A DNA stretch of 6,394 nt from Candidatus Eiseniibacteriota bacterium (GTDB lineage Bacteria; Arandabacterota; Arandabacteria; JAGLYR01): NCBI GenBank assembly GCA_023132135.1, contig JAGLYR010000102.1, forward strand, positions 1 through 6,394, written 5' to 3'. The translations under genes were made by a program, and so were the position numbers. The notes under the pieces are model-generated. The model had not been told where the DNA came from and made no database searches. It worked only from the letters and a program-made list of their open reading frames with translations. Below, in pieces: positions 1 through 6,240 of the stretch. Positions within the stretch are counted from its first letter, which is position 1, and each line of letters begins with the position of its first letter.

Positions 1-276
1 GAACCGGGGCTGCACCAGATCCAGGGCATCGGGGACGGGTTTGTCCCCGTGGTCCTGGACACATCCCTGATCGACGAGGTTGTTACCGTATCCGACGAGG
101 CCGCGATCTCAACCACCCGCGCCCTTGCCCGCGAAGAGGGGCTTCTCGTCGGCACCTCCTCCGGCGCCAACGTCTTCTCGGCCATCCGCACGGCCGAGAA
201 GCACGACCCCGGCCTGAATGTGGTGACGGTACTGGCGGATCGCGCGGAGCGGTATTTCAGCACGAGCCTGATCTAG
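1..276 (+). CDS. cysK: Cysteine synthase (CysK-type), C-terminal fragment
   Basis: This is the last 91 codons of a PLP-dependent O-acetylserine sulfhydrylase, which makes L-cysteine from O-acetylserine and sulfide in the cytoplasm. The 5' part lies outside the window. Seen in the sequence, in order: HQIQGIGDGFVP near fragment residues 5-16, which matches the CysK stretch HKIQGIGAGFIP; DEAAIST, matching the family's NEEAIST region; EEGLLVGTSSGAN, the conserved EEG..xG.SSGA segment; and AERYFSTSLI at the end, matching the GERYLST motif. The protein stops right after that motif, so it lacks the roughly 10-20 residue tail of Escherichia coli CysK and resembles the shorter bacterial forms. The usual Gly before ERY is Ala here. 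CysK is preferred over CysM because of the IQGIG-GF stretch. A cystathionine beta-synthase core cannot be excluded without the N-terminus. The stop is TAG, and it forms the first three bases of the downstream hairpin. Confidence 0.9.
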   Translation, partial: EPGLHQIQGIGDGFVPVVLDTSLIDEVVTVSDEAAISTTRALAREEGLLVGTSSGANVFSAIRTAEKHDPGLNVVTVLADRAERYFSTSLI

Positions 277-329
277 CCTGGATTATTCAGGAATCCCTGC
301 TACGAGGGATTCATGAATAACCCAGGCTA
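274..329. repeat. Long palindromic hairpin between convergent genes, stop codon to stop codon
   Basis: The arms are 274-298 and 305-329, 25 bases each, with a 6-base loop GCTACG (299-304). Twenty-three of 25 positions pair. The mismatches are 282/321 and 290/313, and in the minus-strand transcript 282/321 becomes a U-G wobble. The first triplet of the left arm is the cysK TAG. The last triplet of the right arm is CTA, the TAG of the minus-strand gene. Each arm holds a smaller palindrome: ATTCATGAAT (309-318, perfect) and ATTCAGGAAT (285-294, one mismatch). No T-run follows on either strand, so it is not a textbook intrinsic terminator. It could still act as a bidirectional terminator or 3'-end stabiliser, or be a copy of a dispersed palindromic repeat. 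Confidence 0.85.
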
Positions 330-767
330 GGAAGATTGTAGATCTACCTCTCTCGCTACCAGCAGCTTCCGGAACAGGTAGACCTTGAGGAGGTATGTCC
401 CCGCCTCTCTCTTCTCGGGATTGAGCGACAGGCTGGTCTGGAATCGAGTGGTGGATTCCTCGGGCGTCATCGCCACCCTTTTCACGAAGGCTTTCTTCCC
501 GGTGGGCTTGACCCACAGGAGATGGAAAACCAGTTCTTCGCCAGGCTCCGCGTTCTCAACGTCAACTACGCCCCGAAGCTTCTTCCCGCTCTTGAGAACG
601 AAGCTGTCTGCAACACCGTACATCTTGCCGCTGGACTTGCCCACGTTGGAACAGAAAGTGATGGACGCGCCAACGGGATCCTTCGCCTCACAAGGCCCGG
701 CGGACATTGTCCCAATGACAATCGCCACGACAATCCCCAGAACTGCGCTTCTTCTGCTCACCACCAT
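327..767 (-). CDS. Small secreted protein of unknown function
   Basis: The frame encodes up to 146 residues and I do not recognise the family. The N-terminus is a signal peptide: SRR at residues 4-6, a hydrophobic core at about 8-21, and a likely cut after CEA at residue 28. The SRRSAVL stretch only partly resembles a twin-arginine motif. There is no lipobox. The mature part (about 118 residues) is rich in alternating hydrophobic residues and Lys/Arg. It ends in GTYLLKVYLFRKLLVAREVDL, a G-x-Y-x-V-Y-x(4)-L-V-A pattern typical of the last strands of an Ig-like beta-sandwich. That fold is an inference. The mature part has one Cys (residue 39), so no internal disulfide is expected. GGAGGAG directly abuts the ATG, too close for good initiation, whereas the GTG codons 2 and 3 are better spaced, so the true start may be at 764 or 761. 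The stop is TAG, inside the hairpin shared with cysK. It lies 118 bp downstream of the large peptidase gene on the same strand, so it could be a periplasmic or surface companion. Confidence 0.75.
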   Translation of the reverse strand: MVVSRRSAVLGIVVAIVIGTMSAGPCEAKDPVGASITFCSNVGKSSGKMYGVADSFVLKSGKKLRGVVDVENAEPGEELVFHLLWVKPTGKKAFVKRVAMTPEESTTRFQTSLSLNPEKREAGTYLLKVYLFRKLLVAREVDLQSS

Positions 768-774
768 CTCCTCC
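768..774 (-). promoter_or_regulatory. Shine-Dalgarno site that decides the start of the small secreted protein
   Basis: On the minus strand this reads GGAGGAG and is followed immediately by ATG GTG GTG AGC. From the GGAGG core the gaps are 2 bases to the ATG (767-765), 5 to the first GTG (764-762) and 8 to the second GTG (761-759). The spacing favours one of the GTG codons. The choice changes the protein by at most two residues and does not affect the signal peptide. Confidence 0.6.
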
Positions 775-830
775 GCTCAGAGATCCGGGTCGACCACAAC
801 ACCTCGCAACGAGGCCGGCGAGAAATACGG

Positions 831-859
831 ACTCTAGCACCATTGCCCTGGCGCTACAA
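831..859 (-). promoter_or_regulatory. Weak sigma70-like promoter candidate for the small secreted gene
   Basis: Minus strand: TTGTAG (859-854, three of six consensus bases), a 17-base spacer, then TAGAGT (836-831, four of six). It lies in the 118-bp gap (768-885) after the large peptidase gene. That gap has no hairpin with a T-run, and only a small CCTCG-TTG-CGAGG stem-loop at 802-814. The spacing is right but the boxes are weak, and read-through from the upstream gene is an equal possibility. Confidence 0.25.
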
Positions 860-885
860 GCATTGAGACGCCCCCTCCAATGCCC

Positions 886-918
886 CTATTTGAGCATCAG
901 CATCTTCCGCGTGATCAC
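886..918 (-). repeat. 3'-end direct repeat, copy A (sorting-domain end)
   Basis: These 33 bases, ending in the TAG stop, match 6208-6240 at 31 positions, with an unbroken 25-base identity in the middle. They encode VITRKMLMLK and stop, against VVTRKMLMLK in copy B. The similarity continues at protein level over about 60 residues. This is a conserved export-signal end shared by two cargo genes, not a mobile element. Confidence 0.85.
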
Positions 919-3201
919 TTTCTCCCGCGTCTCCAATCGATAGAAGTAGATACCCGACGAGACTTCGACTCCGTCGCCGTTATCACCGAACCAAGTGGCC
1001 GTGTGGAAACCGGCCTGGTAGATGCCGTCCACCAGGGTCCGGATCAAACGACCTTCGACATTGTAGACACGAAGTGTAGCGCTCATCGGTCGCGGGAGCC
1101 CGAATCGGATCTCGGTGACCGGGTTAAATGGATTCGGCCGGTTCTGCTCGAGAGAGATCGTGGCCGGACCCGGAAGATCGGCCAGAGCGATTCCGGTGCC
1201 GAAGCTGATCTCGAACCCCCCATCACTCACGTCCCATCCTTCGTTGCTCGAGCCGTCCAGACAGAGGACGCGAATTCGGCAGTTTGGCTCATCCACATTG
1301 AGGACACTCCAGACGTATGTGGAGTCGTAGACACCATGGGCGATGGTCTCCGGGTACGTCGCTCCCCCATCCGTCGACAGCAGGATCCTCGTCGAGGCGA
1401 TTCCGAAGTTATCGTCCGCATCCCATCGTATGGTAAAGGGCATGCCGCCTTCCAGCAGTTCTCCGCCGTTGGGGGCCTGGACCGAAACCGCGGGGGCCTC
1501 CGTATCCTGCGGCAGAGAATAACCCTGGAGCAGCACGTCGTCCACTCCAGCCTCCACGATGGAACCGCTGCCCCCATCCTCGGCCACGAACCGGATCTGC
1601 ACAGTGCTCGTCAAATTGATGTAGTCGGCCAGATCGAATTCCTGGTACAACCAGCTCCGGTCCGACTGGTTCGTATTCTCCAGAGGCACCCACGTGGTCC
1701 CATTGCCCGTCACATCCACCTGCCAGTAATCCTCGCCCGGAGCATTCCCCGCATCGTTGGTGTACCAGCGGTAGTAGTTGAGAATCACGCTGGAGTAGGC
1801 GGGGAGATCCAGGACGCCCGACGTCAGGCGAGTGTAGCCGCCGTCCACGTCGTTGTCCCCCACACCCGCTCCTGCCACGGATTGACCCGTGATGTAGCAC
1901 ATGACTCCCGGGGACGGTGTATGGTCGTCTTCGGGCTGGACCATGTCGGACCCGGACCAGGTTGCGTTGGGGTCCACCCGATCCCACTGACCGGTGGATG
2001 CCGTACCACTGCCCGACCAGTCCCCCGCGGCCTCGAAGTCATCGTCCAACAGCGTCGTGATCGGTGCGACATGGAACACGAAGGTCGTGTCTCCGGGCGC
2101 TCCCTGAGGATCCGTCGACTCCAGTCCCGGAATGTCCTGCCCGTAGATGTAGTAATCGATTCGGGACCCGAGGGGCTGACCCGGAATCTCGGCCCGGTAA
2201 TCACCCGCGCCCTGATCGCTGAGAGGTACTGACTGGGGTACCCCCAAGTCCACCCGATAGAAGAGAGTGGCCTCCTGAATCCCCGAGTATTCCACGACAT
2301 GTGTATCGATGACATACGGCCCGGCGGTGTCATCGGTGAGGGGATACCGAGTGGTGCCCGAGATGTCTGGTCCGGCGATATCCGGAATCGAGAAATTAAC
2401 CACCGTAGTATCGTCCTTGGTCACCTCGACCGCGTATGCCGTATCGGGTGCAAAACTGGGGTGCGTGACGATCACGTCACAGGTATCTACCGGTACAGAG
2501 CCGAAGAAGACTCCATCCACGGACGTGAACAGACTGCGACCGCTTCCCAACACCAGGATCTCCGCCCCTGTCACAGGGATACCGCCGGCGCTCGCGTTGG
2601 TCACGCTGCCCGAGATGTATCCCAAGTCACGCTCCATGTAGGGAATGAATCGGATGGCCCTCCCCGCAGCCAGCGTCGCGGCACCGTCGGGATAGTTGCC
2701 CCAGAAGCTGTACGACAGCCCATCGACATGACCCGGGGCCTCGATGCTAACGGTAGCGTAAGGCTGACACTGCCATTCGGCACAGTCGCTGTTGGTCACG
2801 GTGTGATACTGGAAGACAATCTCGCCGTCCCCGGTCGCCGTGGGGTAGTGCTCGGGATCCAACAGAATGACCTCGAAGACCTCGGCCGCGCCACCATTCT
2901 GGTTTCGGAGACGACTCCACTCCACGATAAACCGGTGGCCGGCCGCATCATGGTACTGCCAGACCTCTCCCCCGGAGGGCTGGTAGAGATCATCCCAGAA
3001 GGGGGCGATCATCGCTTCAGGTCCGGACTGATGTGGAATCGTCGTATTCCAGCATTCGTTGATGTCTTGATCCCCCATCGCCAGCCATCCGTTGGAGCAG
3101 ACCGTGATCTGATCGTGGGTCTCTCCGTAGAAGGTGAAATCGAAGGGGAGACTCAGAACGACATGCGCATCCTGCTCGAATCCGTTGTCGTTCAGCCCCA
3201 C
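886..3201 (-). CDS. C-terminal half of the split C25 peptidase: nidogen-like, MAM-like and Ig-like modules with T9SS-type sorting domain
   Basis: This 771-codon open stretch begins at a GTG but is almost certainly not a gene of its own. It is in the same frame as the upstream peptidase, 13 sense codons after that gene's TGA. It has no signal peptide and no convincing Shine-Dalgarno before the GTG, only a weak GGAA. Modules, numbered from the GTG: residues 1-187 nidogen-like, with LPFDFTFYG, CSNGWLAMG and IAPFWDDL; about 195-272 carboxypeptidase regulatory-like, with ISGSV and SVDGVFFGSVP; about 276-380 an Ig-like linker; about 385-560 a MAM or immune-inhibitor-A-like jelly roll, from DDDFEAAGDW to GVDDVLLQG; about 568-667 an Ig/FN3-like domain, with PNGGELLEGG and LSTDGGATY; and 680-771 a FlgD-like / T9SS type A sorting domain, with NRPNPFNP, YNVEGRLIRTL, SSGIYFYRLE and the final TRKMLMLK. 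These are adhesion, spacer and export modules. No catalytic motif was recognised. The coding frame stays clean for 2.3 kb beyond the TGA. Confidence 0.8.
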   Translation of the reverse strand: MGLNDNGFEQDAHVVLSLPFDFTFYGETHDQITVCSNGWLAMGDQDINECWNTTIPHQSGPEAMIAPFWDDLYQPSGGEVWQYHDAAGHRFIVEWSRLRNQNGGAAEVFEVILLDPEHYPTATGDGEIVFQYHTVTNSDCAEWQCQPYATVSIEAPGHVDGLSYSFWGNYPDGAATLAAGRAIRFIPYMERDLGYISGSVTNASAGGIPVTGAEILVLGSGRSLFTSVDGVFFGSVPVDTCDVIVTHPSFAPDTAYAVEVTKDDTTVVNFSIPDIAGPDISGTTRYPLTDDTAGPYVIDTHVVEYSGIQEATLFYRVDLGVPQSVPLSDQGAGDYRAEIPGQPLGSRIDYYIYGQDIPGLESTDPQGAPGDTTFVFHVAPITTLLDDDFEAAGDWSGSGTASTGQWDRVDPNATWSGSDMVQPEDDHTPSPGVMCYITGQSVAGAGVGDNDVDGGYTRLTSGVLDLPAYSSVILNYYRWYTNDAGNAPGEDYWQVDVTGNGTTWVPLENTNQSDRSWLYQEFDLADYINLTSTVQIRFVAEDGGSGSIVEAGVDDVLLQGYSLPQDTEAPAVSVQAPNGGELLEGGMPFTIRWDADDNFGIASTRILLSTDGGATYPETIAHGVYDSTYVWSVLNVDEPNCRIRVLCLDGSSNEGWDVSDGGFEISFGTGIALADLPGPATISLEQNRPNPFNPVTEIRFGLPRPMSATLRVYNVEGRLIRTLVDGIYQAGFHTATWFGDNGDGVEVSSGIYFYRLETREKVITRKMLMLK

Positions 3202-3240
3202 ATCGGTTCCGGGGCCGCCGTAGTTTCCGGCAATCTCGAT

Positions 3241-3243
3241 TCA
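3241..3243 (-). other. In-frame TGA interrupting the peptidase gene at an expected Trp codon
   Basis: On the minus strand the frame reads ...DAPTYN-TGA-IEIAGNYGG..., and it is open on both sides for 934 codons upstream and 784 downstream. The junction is mid-module: the DTDYPDAPTYN before it and the IEIAGNYGGPGTD after it read as one leader to the nidogen-like domain. A single base, TGG to TGA (C to T at plus-strand 3241), would explain it. All 30 other Trp codons in the combined gene are TGG. Possible causes are a recent nonsense mutation, a sequencing or assembly error, or stop-codon read-through. Confidence 0.8.
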
Positions 3244-6045
3244 GTTGTATGTCGGCGCGTCGGGATAGTCCGTATCCGTGTTGTCGAAGGCGTAGTACCC
3301 GTAACCGTCCGGACCTAAGGGGTCGGTGCTCGAGGCGCTCCCGATGCGGAGTGAGACGGCCACCGTTTCCCGCGCGCCCGAGTTGGTCTCCAGAACGAGC
3401 AAGCAGGGCGCAACGTGGCCGGGAAAGGCGCCGGCGGAGGCCGAGACACCGAAGGGATCTCCCGTGTTCTCGGCGGTCGCCCCCTGGGCCACGGCTCCGA
3501 AAAAACCGGTCGGATCCGTCACGTCCAGGTATTGCGACATGGAGATCAGCTCGCCGGTTACCCCAGCCCCGGCCATCCCGCCCGTATTGGTGATGGCGAT
3601 GCTCACTTCACCGCTCTCCGCCGGATCCAGCTCGACTCCGACTCCGTGCCACGTGTGCGTATCGTAGGCAAACTCCACCGAAATCACCGGAAGCATCAGG
3701 CGCGCGTGGTAGTCTCCTTCGTCTGCATGAATGTCCATACGCAGGGGAATCTGGTGCCCGTGCGGGCAGGAGGGGTCGATGGTCACATCAAAATCATCGG
3801 GATCCCAAGCGGTCGCGTCGGGCGCCAGGTCACCGTAGGTCTCCGAGTCGTCCTGGATCGTGACAAAGGGATCGTCCGAAGTGAGGACAACCGAGATGTT
3901 GTGGGCAGTGTTTGCGCCGGTGTTCCTGAGCTCGACCGAAAGTTCCACAGTCTCTGCCGGGTTGGCGTCCCCATCACCGTTTCCCGAACTGGATCCCGCG
4001 AGGTCATCATCCACCTGGTAGGTGTTGAGCGCGACATGATCCGCTTCCGACGCAACAGGGACGCCCGTCAAGTACGGGAGCATGTTCCACTTGGTGACCG
4101 TGACCTTCATCAATCCGGCTGACGGGGTGTGGACCGCCAGATCGACCTGCCCCGCTTCGTCCGTGAAATCCGACACGTGGGTCTCCCCATCCTTCCAGAG
4201 ACACACACAGGCTCCCTCGACAGGCAGCCCCGAACCCGAATCCTCGACGGTCACCAGTACAGACGTTGCACCCACAGGGATAGACGCCGGGTGAGTCACG
4301 GTCGGTACATTCGCAGGGACCTCTGTCCAGCACCGGGTCGCAGGATCTCCGATCAGGTTGTTCCAGACAGCATAGGTCTCCGCCTCCATGGAATCGTTCT
4401 CGAAGAAGTTGAGATAGATGGCCAGCTTCCCCTGGGCCAGACATGCACCCAGTTCGGGGACTCCCGCATACAGCAGGCCGTCCATGATGCCCATCATCAT
4501 GACGTTGTTGTACCGGGTGTGAGTATTGAGACCGGCCGTGGCGATACTCCCGATGGCACCCCGCGTGTCTCCGATATTTCCAATTCGGAAGAGCTTCTCG
4601 GAGCGTGATGTTCCCTGAGCAAAGGATCCCACCCCACATGTCAACTCCACCGCAAAGGGAAGCATCTCCCCGTTGGTCAGGGCGGCGATATCACTGTTGT
4701 CGATTCCGCTCATCGCGTAGAAACCGCGGTAGGCAAAGATGCCGACCCCCGCATTGATCGTATTGGCAAAGAAGGTGTTGGCGTTGTTGGCGTACCATTC
4801 GTCGATCTGCGAGTATCCCAACTCCACGAGACGCTGCTTGATCCACTGAACGACATGCACACAGGTGATGCCCGAGGAAGTGGGATCTCCGATCAGGCTG
4901 GCCGCCTTGAACCAGTGGGTGGACGTCATGTAGGGATTCGTTTCATAGTTCACGATCTTGTCCGCGACGTATGCGATCTTGTCCACTTCGGCAATGGAAA
5001 TTCGCCCGATGTGGACATCCGCCAGGATGTCGTCGCCCTCCAGCAACACGTACGAGTGATCTCCTTCCACGCCGTAGTAGGGATCGTTGAAGGTTGGAAG
5101 GAGAACGGTCGCTCCCGTTGCGTCTCCCACAAGAGTCACGTACTCCGGCGGAATCTCCCAAGTGTCGTAGGCGGTCTGAATGTAAGCCTTGATGTCTTCC
5201 TTGGTGGATCCCCCGATGTCCGCCGTTGTGACGAGAGTCGACGGATAACCCATGCGAGTCCGCCACTCGAGAAGAGGCTGAATGTCGTTTGCGACCGATG
5301 CAAGGTTGGGCGTGATGATCAGATAGCTGCCGTTGCCGACTCGCTGGCCGTCGCGGGGACCCTCGTAGTTAAGCACAAGACTCCGGTACATTCGATCGAA
5401 GGAGGAGGGAATCAGGTCGCGACTGGAGCTCTTGGAGTTCTTCTGGTTCTCCCCGGTGAAGTCGACCTCCACTGTGATCGATTGCATAACTTCCACCGCG
5501 TTCTCGGCGGGGAGACACCGGACCGGCGCAAACGTGATTGGGACGACCCGTAGATCTCGCAGGATTGCCGGTTCGCCCACCTGGGCCACCGGGGAGAAAT
5601 CGAAGTGTTCGATCGAATAGTACGCTTCGTCGAAAGCGAAATCCGCGGCGTCTGACTCGGAGTCGGGTTGCATCGGCAGGAGGTCAATCCCATCGAGCCG
5701 TTCAGTCGCCGTGCTGATCACGCGGAGTCTCGCCGCTGCACCATCCGGGATAGAGATAAGCCTGGCAATGGCGGGAACGGCCGGCCGGCCGGGTTCCCCG
5801 CGAAGAGTCCCGTCCGGAATCGAGATCAGGCTGAAGACGCGACCGTCAATTTCGAACTCGTCCACCTCCACGGCCGGGAGCTCAAACCTCAGGGTCAGCC
5901 CAAGATCAGAAGATGACAGGACCTCGAAGGTCGGCTTCGTATTCTCCAAGTTCTCGCTCAGAGGAACGACGCGCGCCTCGGCAAACCCACTTCCCCACCC
6001 CACGATCAGCGCGGTCGAGAAAGCCAGTCCGATGGTAACTCGCAT
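3241..6045 (-). CDS. Gingipain-family (C25) peptidase homologue, secreted, N-terminal part of a split gene
   Basis: The 934-codon frame encodes an exported member of the gingipain-like C25 cysteine peptidase family. Residues 1-24 are a signal peptide with an AEA cut site. About 36-200 resembles the C25 propeptide, with GEPGRPAVPAIARL at 83-96. About 239-575 is the C25 catalytic domain: YLIITPNLA; LLEWRTRMGY; EYVTLVGDA; DHSYVLLEGDD; ADVHIGRIS; ALTNGEMLPFAVELTCGVGSF, with the likely nucleophile C470; and a closing NLIGDPATRCW at 563-573. About 580-665 is an Ig-like domain. About 675-785 is a CARDB-like domain that opens DDDLAGSSSGNGDGDANPAET. About 790-900 is another beta-sandwich. The catalytic His of gingipains (in Y-x-G-H-G) is replaced: the matching segment is YRGFY at 439-443, and no His lies between 440 and 470. 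H509 might substitute, which is inference. The ATG is supported by AAAGGAG 5 bases upstream. The frame ends at the TGA described separately. The intact protein would have about 1719 codons and a C-terminal sorting domain. Proteolysis is therefore uncertain on two counts. Confidence 0.85.
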   Translation of the reverse strand: MRVTIGLAFSTALIVGWGSGFAEARVVPLSENLENTKPTFEVLSSSDLGLTLRFELPAVEVDEFEIDGRVFSLISIPDGTLRGEPGRPAVPAIARLISIPDGAAARLRVISTATERLDGIDLLPMQPDSESDAADFAFDEAYYSIEHFDFSPVAQVGEPAILRDLRVVPITFAPVRCLPAENAVEVMQSITVEVDFTGENQKNSKSSSRDLIPSSFDRMYRSLVLNYEGPRDGQRVGNGSYLIITPNLASVANDIQPLLEWRTRMGYPSTLVTTADIGGSTKEDIKAYIQTAYDTWEIPPEYVTLVGDATGATVLLPTFNDPYYGVEGDHSYVLLEGDDILADVHIGRISIAEVDKIAYVADKIVNYETNPYMTSTHWFKAASLIGDPTSSGITCVHVVQWIKQRLVELGYSQIDEWYANNANTFFANTINAGVGIFAYRGFYAMSGIDNSDIAALTNGEMLPFAVELTCGVGSFAQGTSRSEKLFRIGNIGDTRGAIGSIATAGLNTHTRYNNVMMMGIMDGLLYAGVPELGACLAQGKLAIYLNFFENDSMEAETYAVWNNLIGDPATRCWTEVPANVPTVTHPASIPVGATSVLVTVEDSGSGLPVEGACVCLWKDGETHVSDFTDEAGQVDLAVHTPSAGLMKVTVTKWNMLPYLTGVPVASEADHVALNTYQVDDDLAGSSSGNGDGDANPAETVELSVELRNTGANTAHNISVVLTSDDPFVTIQDDSETYGDLAPDATAWDPDDFDVTIDPSCPHGHQIPLRMDIHADEGDYHARLMLPVISVEFAYDTHTWHGVGVELDPAESGEVSIAITNTGGMAGAGVTGELISMSQYLDVTDPTGFFGAVAQGATAENTGDPFGVSASAGAFPGHVAPCLLVLETNSGARETVAVSLRIGSASSTDPLGPDGYGYYAFDNTDTDYPDAPTYN

Positions 6046-6050
6046 GATAT

Positions 6051-6057
6051 CTCCTTT
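6051..6057 (-). promoter_or_regulatory. Shine-Dalgarno site of the C25 peptidase gene
   Basis: On the minus strand AAAGGAG is followed by ATATC and the ATG at 6045-6043. A strong site with 5-base spacing fixes this start, and the signal peptide that follows agrees with it. Confidence 0.85.
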
Positions 6058-6080
6058 CGCAGATGGAAGCTCGTTCCAGG

Positions 6081-6093
6081 GTCTGCGACAGAC
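6081..6093 (-). other. Small leader stem-loop upstream of the peptidase gene
   Basis: The minus strand reads GTCTG-TCG-CAGAC, a 5-bp stem with a 3-base loop about 35 bases upstream of the ATG. It is too short to call a riboswitch or attenuator. It may only shape the leader. Confidence 0.25.
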
Positions 6094-6122
6094 TCGCCCA
6101 GTTGCAGATCCCCGCTCCCTCT

Positions 6123-6150
6123 ATTCTGCCAAATCTCTGCTTTCTCGCAA
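6123..6150 (-). promoter_or_regulatory. Weak sigma70-like promoter candidate for the peptidase gene
   Basis: Minus strand: TTGCGA (6150-6145, four of six consensus bases), a 16-base spacer, then CAGAAT (6128-6123, four of six). It sits just after the terminator of the preceding gene and about 80 bases before the ATG, where a separate promoter would be needed. Many FCB-type bacteria use promoter sequences other than this consensus, so the match may be chance. Confidence 0.3.
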
Positions 6151-6162
6151 GTGGTCCCGCGC

Positions 6163-6194
6163 AAAAAGAAATGCCCCCTGGTGACCAGGGGGCA
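6163..6194 (-). terminator. Rho-independent terminator of the upstream sorting-domain gene
   Basis: In the minus-strand transcript TGCCCCCTGG-TCA-CCAGGGGGCA forms a perfect 10-bp stem (6194-6185 with 6181-6172) and a 3-base loop. It is followed at once by TTTCTTTTT (6171-6163). The stem starts 13 bases after the TAG stop of the upstream gene. This is a textbook intrinsic terminator, and it separates that gene from the peptidase transcription unit. Confidence 0.9.
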
Positions 6195-6207
6195 ATTCAT
6201 GTCGTCC

Positions 6208-6240
6208 CTACTTGAGCATCAGCATCTTCCGCGTGACCAC
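6208..6240 (-). repeat. 3'-end direct repeat, copy B (sorting-domain end)
   Basis: This is the partner of 886-918, with 31 of 33 bases identical. It encodes VVTRKMLMLK and the TAG stop. The DNA match is strongest at this end and fades toward the 5' side of the domain, as expected for a conserved C-terminal signal or a past domain duplication. Confidence 0.85.

Noticed and set aside
274-329. Canonical intrinsic terminator
   Set aside because: The stem is strong, but neither strand has a T-run after it. It is listed as a palindromic repeat with possible terminator function.
802-814. CCTCG-CAA-CGAGG stem-loop as terminator of the peptidase gene
   Set aside because: The stem is only 5 bp, sits about 70 bases past the stop, and has no T-tract.
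880-2232. A 450-codon plus-strand open frame opposite the C-terminal peptidase modules
   Set aside because: It is a shadow of the minus-strand coding frame in GC-rich DNA. Its product is rich in Arg, His, Val and Gly with no recognisable domain, while the minus frame encodes clear modules.
3202-3243. TGA as a selenocysteine codon
   Set aside because: The context predicts Trp in a structural module, not a redox Cys. Only a weak GCCG/CGGC stem lies downstream, nothing like a convincing bacterial SECIS.
3241-3243. TGA reassigned to Trp throughout the genome
   Set aside because: The combined gene has 30 Trp codons as TGG and only one TGA. True code-4-type genomes use TGA often, and usually have low GC.
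3241-3243. Frameshift rather than nonsense break
   Set aside because: The two halves are in exactly the same frame and the 13 codons between the TGA and the GTG read sensibly, so no base gain or loss is needed.
2299-3318. A 339-codon plus-strand open frame across the TGA site
   Set aside because: It is again antisense to a well-supported gene, with no Shine-Dalgarno and no domain. It crosses the junction only because that strand has few stops.
6006-6200. A 64-codon minus-strand frame in the leader of the peptidase gene
   Set aside because: It starts inside the terminator region of the upstream gene, overlaps the peptidase start out of frame, and has no Shine-Dalgarno or recognisable content.
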